Made by a program: the position numbers and the translations under genes. Shown here in pieces: positions 62,331 through 64,000 of a DNA stretch of 64,000 nucleotides; positions within the stretch are counted from its first letter, which is position 1; each line of letters starts with the position of its first letter. The notes under the pieces were generated by a model. It was not told the origin of the DNA, searched no databases, and saw only the letters and a program-made list of their open reading frames with translations. Source of the DNA: Tissierella creatinini (lineage in GTDB: Bacteria; Bacillota; Clostridia; Tissierellales; Tissierellaceae); assembly GCA_005046945.1 (NCBI GenBank), contig SUSS01000005.1:62001-126000 (forward strand), read 5' to 3'.

Positions 62331-64000
62331 ATGAAAAAATTAGTTTTAGCTGAGAAGCCTTCTGTTGCTAGGGATATTGCTAGGGTTTTAAATTGTAGTA
62401 AGAATGGAAATGGATTTATTGAAGGGGAAAAATACATTGTAACTTGGGCATTGGGCCATTTAGTTACATTGGCTGATCCTGAGGAATATAGTGAAAAATA
62501 TAAAACTTGGAGCATGGAGGATTTGCCTATGCTACCAGATCAAATGAAGCTAGTAATTATAAGACAAAGTGGTAAACAGTACAACGCCGTAAAGACTCAG
62601 CTTCATCGAAAAGATGTAAATGAAATAATCATTGCTACTGATGCAGGTCGTGAAGGGGAGTTAGTAGCTAGATGGATTATTGAAAAATCCAATGTTAAGA
62701 AACCCATAAAAAGGCTTTGGATTTCATCAGTTACGGATAAAGCTATAAAGGATGGTTTTAATAACCTAAAGGATGGAAAATCATATGAAAATCTATATGA
62801 GGCAGCTCAGGGAAGAGCTGAAGCCGATTGGGTAGTGGGAATCAATGCAACTAGGGCATTAACAGTAAAGTACAACTCCCAGCTTTCCTGTGGCAGAGTA
62901 CAGACCCCTACCCTAGCCTTAATTGCAAAGAGGGAAGAGGAAATTAAAAACTTTAAGCCAAGAGATTATTATGGAATAGTAGCTTCTACCAAAGATGTCA
63001 ACCTAACTTGGCAGCATGGTAAAAACAATGAAACTAGGACATTTGATAAGTCCTTAGTGGAAAAAACCATACCCTCTATTAAGAATAAAAGCTGTAATGT
63101 AGTGGATGTAGAGAAGAGTCTAAAGAAGACCTACTCCCCTAGACTGTACGACTTAACTGAGCTTCAAAGGGATGCTAATAAATTCTTTGGATTCTCAGCT
63201 AAGGAAACTTTGTCTTTAATGCAAAGGCTTTATGAGACTTATAAGGTTTTAACCTATCCAAGAACAGATTCTAGATATTTAACAGATGATATAGTACCTA
63301 CTCTAAAGGATAGGCTAAAAGCAGTCAATGTAGGTTCATATTCAAAATATGTATCCATGCTCCTGAAAACTGAAATCAAAGGAAATAAGTCCTTTGTAGA
63401 CAATTCAAAGGTCACAGATCACCATGCCATCATTCCAACTGAACAAAAAGTTATCCTATCAGACCTTAGCAACAATGAGAGGAAGATATTCGATTTGGTA
63501 GTAAAAAGGTTTCTAGCCGTATTATATCCTCCTTTTGAGTACGAACAAACTACTATTAAAGCTAGGATAGGGGATGAGAACTTTATAGCCAGAGGGAAGA
63601 GAGTTATAAAGGAAGGCTACAGAGAAATCTACTCTAATGATGATGAAGATGATAAGCAGGATGATATTAAAGAACAAAATCTACCTCTGATTAATAAGGG
63701 AGATGTTCTTAATGTAATATCGATAAAAGAGACTAGCGGTAGGACTACACCTCCACCATATTTCAATGAGGGTACTCTTCTATCAGCTATGGAAAATCCA
63801 GCAAAATATATGGAGAATAAGGACAGTGAACTTTCAAAGATACTCAAGGATACAGGCGGTATAGGTACAGTTGCAACAAGAGCAGATATTATAGAAAAGC
63901 TATTTAAGACCTTTCTTATTGAAAACAGGGGAAAGGATATTGCCATAACCGGAAAGGGTAAACAACTTTTGGAATTAGTACCGGAAGATCTTAAATCTCC
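62331..64000 (+). CDS. topB: DNA topoisomerase III, 3' end outside window
   Basis: An open frame of 556 codons runs to the window edge from ATG 62331 (GAAGAGGGAAG upstream). Type IA topoisomerase: MKKLVLAEKPSVARDIARVL, TWALGHLVTLADPEEY, the Toprim acid block ATDAGREGELVARWI, then AAQGRAEADWVVGINATRALT and SCGRVQTPTLALI. The active-site tyrosine is Tyr309 in LTYPRTDSRYL, with HHAIIPT and GIGTVATRADIIEKL further on. It relaxes and decatenates DNA through single-strand passage. Being beside ABC-F and not on a mobile element, it is probably the chromosomal housekeeping copy. Confidence 0.95.
   Translation, partial: MKKLVLAEKPSVARDIARVLNCSKNGNGFIEGEKYIVTWALGHLVTLADPEEYSEKYKTWSMEDLPMLPDQMKLVIIRQSGKQYNAVKTQLHRKDVNEIIIATDAGREGELVARWIIEKSNVKKPIKRLWISSVTDKAIKDGFNNLKDGKSYENLYEAAQGRAEADWVVGINATRALTVKYNSQLSCGRVQTPTLALIAKREEEIKNFKPRDYYGIVASTKDVNLTWQHGKNNETRTFDKSLVEKTIPSIKNKSCNVVDVEKSLKKTYSPRLYDLTELQRDANKFFGFSAKETLSLMQRLYETYKVLTYPRTDSRYLTDDIVPTLKDRLKAVNVGSYSKYVSMLLKTEIKGNKSFVDNSKVTDHHAIIPTEQKVILSDLSNNERKIFDLVVKRFLAVLYPPFEYEQTTIKARIGDENFIARGKRVIKEGYREIYSNDDEDDKQDDIKEQNLPLINKGDVLNVISIKETSGRTTPPPYFNEGTLLSAMENPAKYMENKDSELSKILKDTGGIGTVATRADIIEKLFKTFLIENRGKDIAITGKGKQLLELVPEDLKS

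Noticed and set aside
62087-62515. 142-residue minus-strand ORF across the ABC-F and topB junction
   Set aside because: Overlaps two well-supported plus-strand genes; Ser/Phe-rich shadow composition and no RBS.

Overview
The window looks like chromosome from a strictly anaerobic, spore-forming, low-GC Firmicute of the Clostridia/Tissierellia type that ferments amino acids. The base composition is AT-rich, ribosome binding sites are strong (AGGAGG-type), and GTG and TTG starts are common. Gene content agrees with this: CotF-like spore coat proteins, a GerS-like germination lipoprotein beside alanine racemase, pyruvate:ferredoxin oxidoreductase, and a selenocysteine-containing B component of the glycine/sarcosine/betaine reductase family. 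The species is an inference. No rRNA, tRNA, prophage, CRISPR array or intact insertion sequence was recognised.

Layout. 1-1760: a cut-off flavin split-barrel gene, a SOUL-family gene, a structured non-coding element and two CotF-like coat genes. 1.9-5.6 kb: an AcpS-NnrD fusion, a GerS-like lipoprotein, alr, and a MazE/MazF pair. 5.7-11.3 kb: a secreted protein, then a cell-surface polysaccharide operon (GT4 glycosyltransferase, DUF4330 protein, small membrane protein, O-antigen ligase/polymerase, CsaB pyruvyltransferase, TagA/WecG transferase). 11.3-17.1 kb: transketolase, a PrcB-like protein, and on the minus strand an aminotransferase led by a second copy of the structured element, a CofE-like protein and 5-formyl-THF cyclo-ligase. 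17.2-24 kb: ftsE-ftsX-envC-ctp-PDZ protein (division and wall remodelling) facing a minus-strand lipoprotein.

24-31 kb: uvrB (good promoter and LexA box), uvrA, a methionine-rich stalk-domain protein and an HMCES/YedK-type gene. 31-34.6 kb: a polar amino acid ABC transporter and an EutH-family permease. 34.6-49 kb: aminopeptidase P, uvrC, pspC, hprK, PFOR, murB, PHP phosphoesterase, rapZ, yvcK, a Nudix gene, whiA, HPr and a GrdX paralogue. 49-55.6 kb: dnaE, a small ORF, pfkA and pyk. 55.6-60.2 kb: grdX, a B-component proprotein, its selenoprotein partner (in-frame UGA at 58602) and a YkvI-family permease. 60.4-64 kb: an ABC-F ATPase and a topoisomerase III gene cut by the window edge.

Several groups work together. 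HprK and HPr, with RapZ and YvcK, form a carbon-control and envelope module beside pfkA and pyk. UvrA, UvrB and UvrC are all present. The Grd genes encode only the substrate-binding B component, so GrdA, GrdC/GrdD and selenocysteine machinery must lie elsewhere. The least explained items are the paired structured elements near 0.8 and 15.1 kb, the substrate of the Grd B component, the second GrdX next to HPr, and the AcpS-NnrD fusion.
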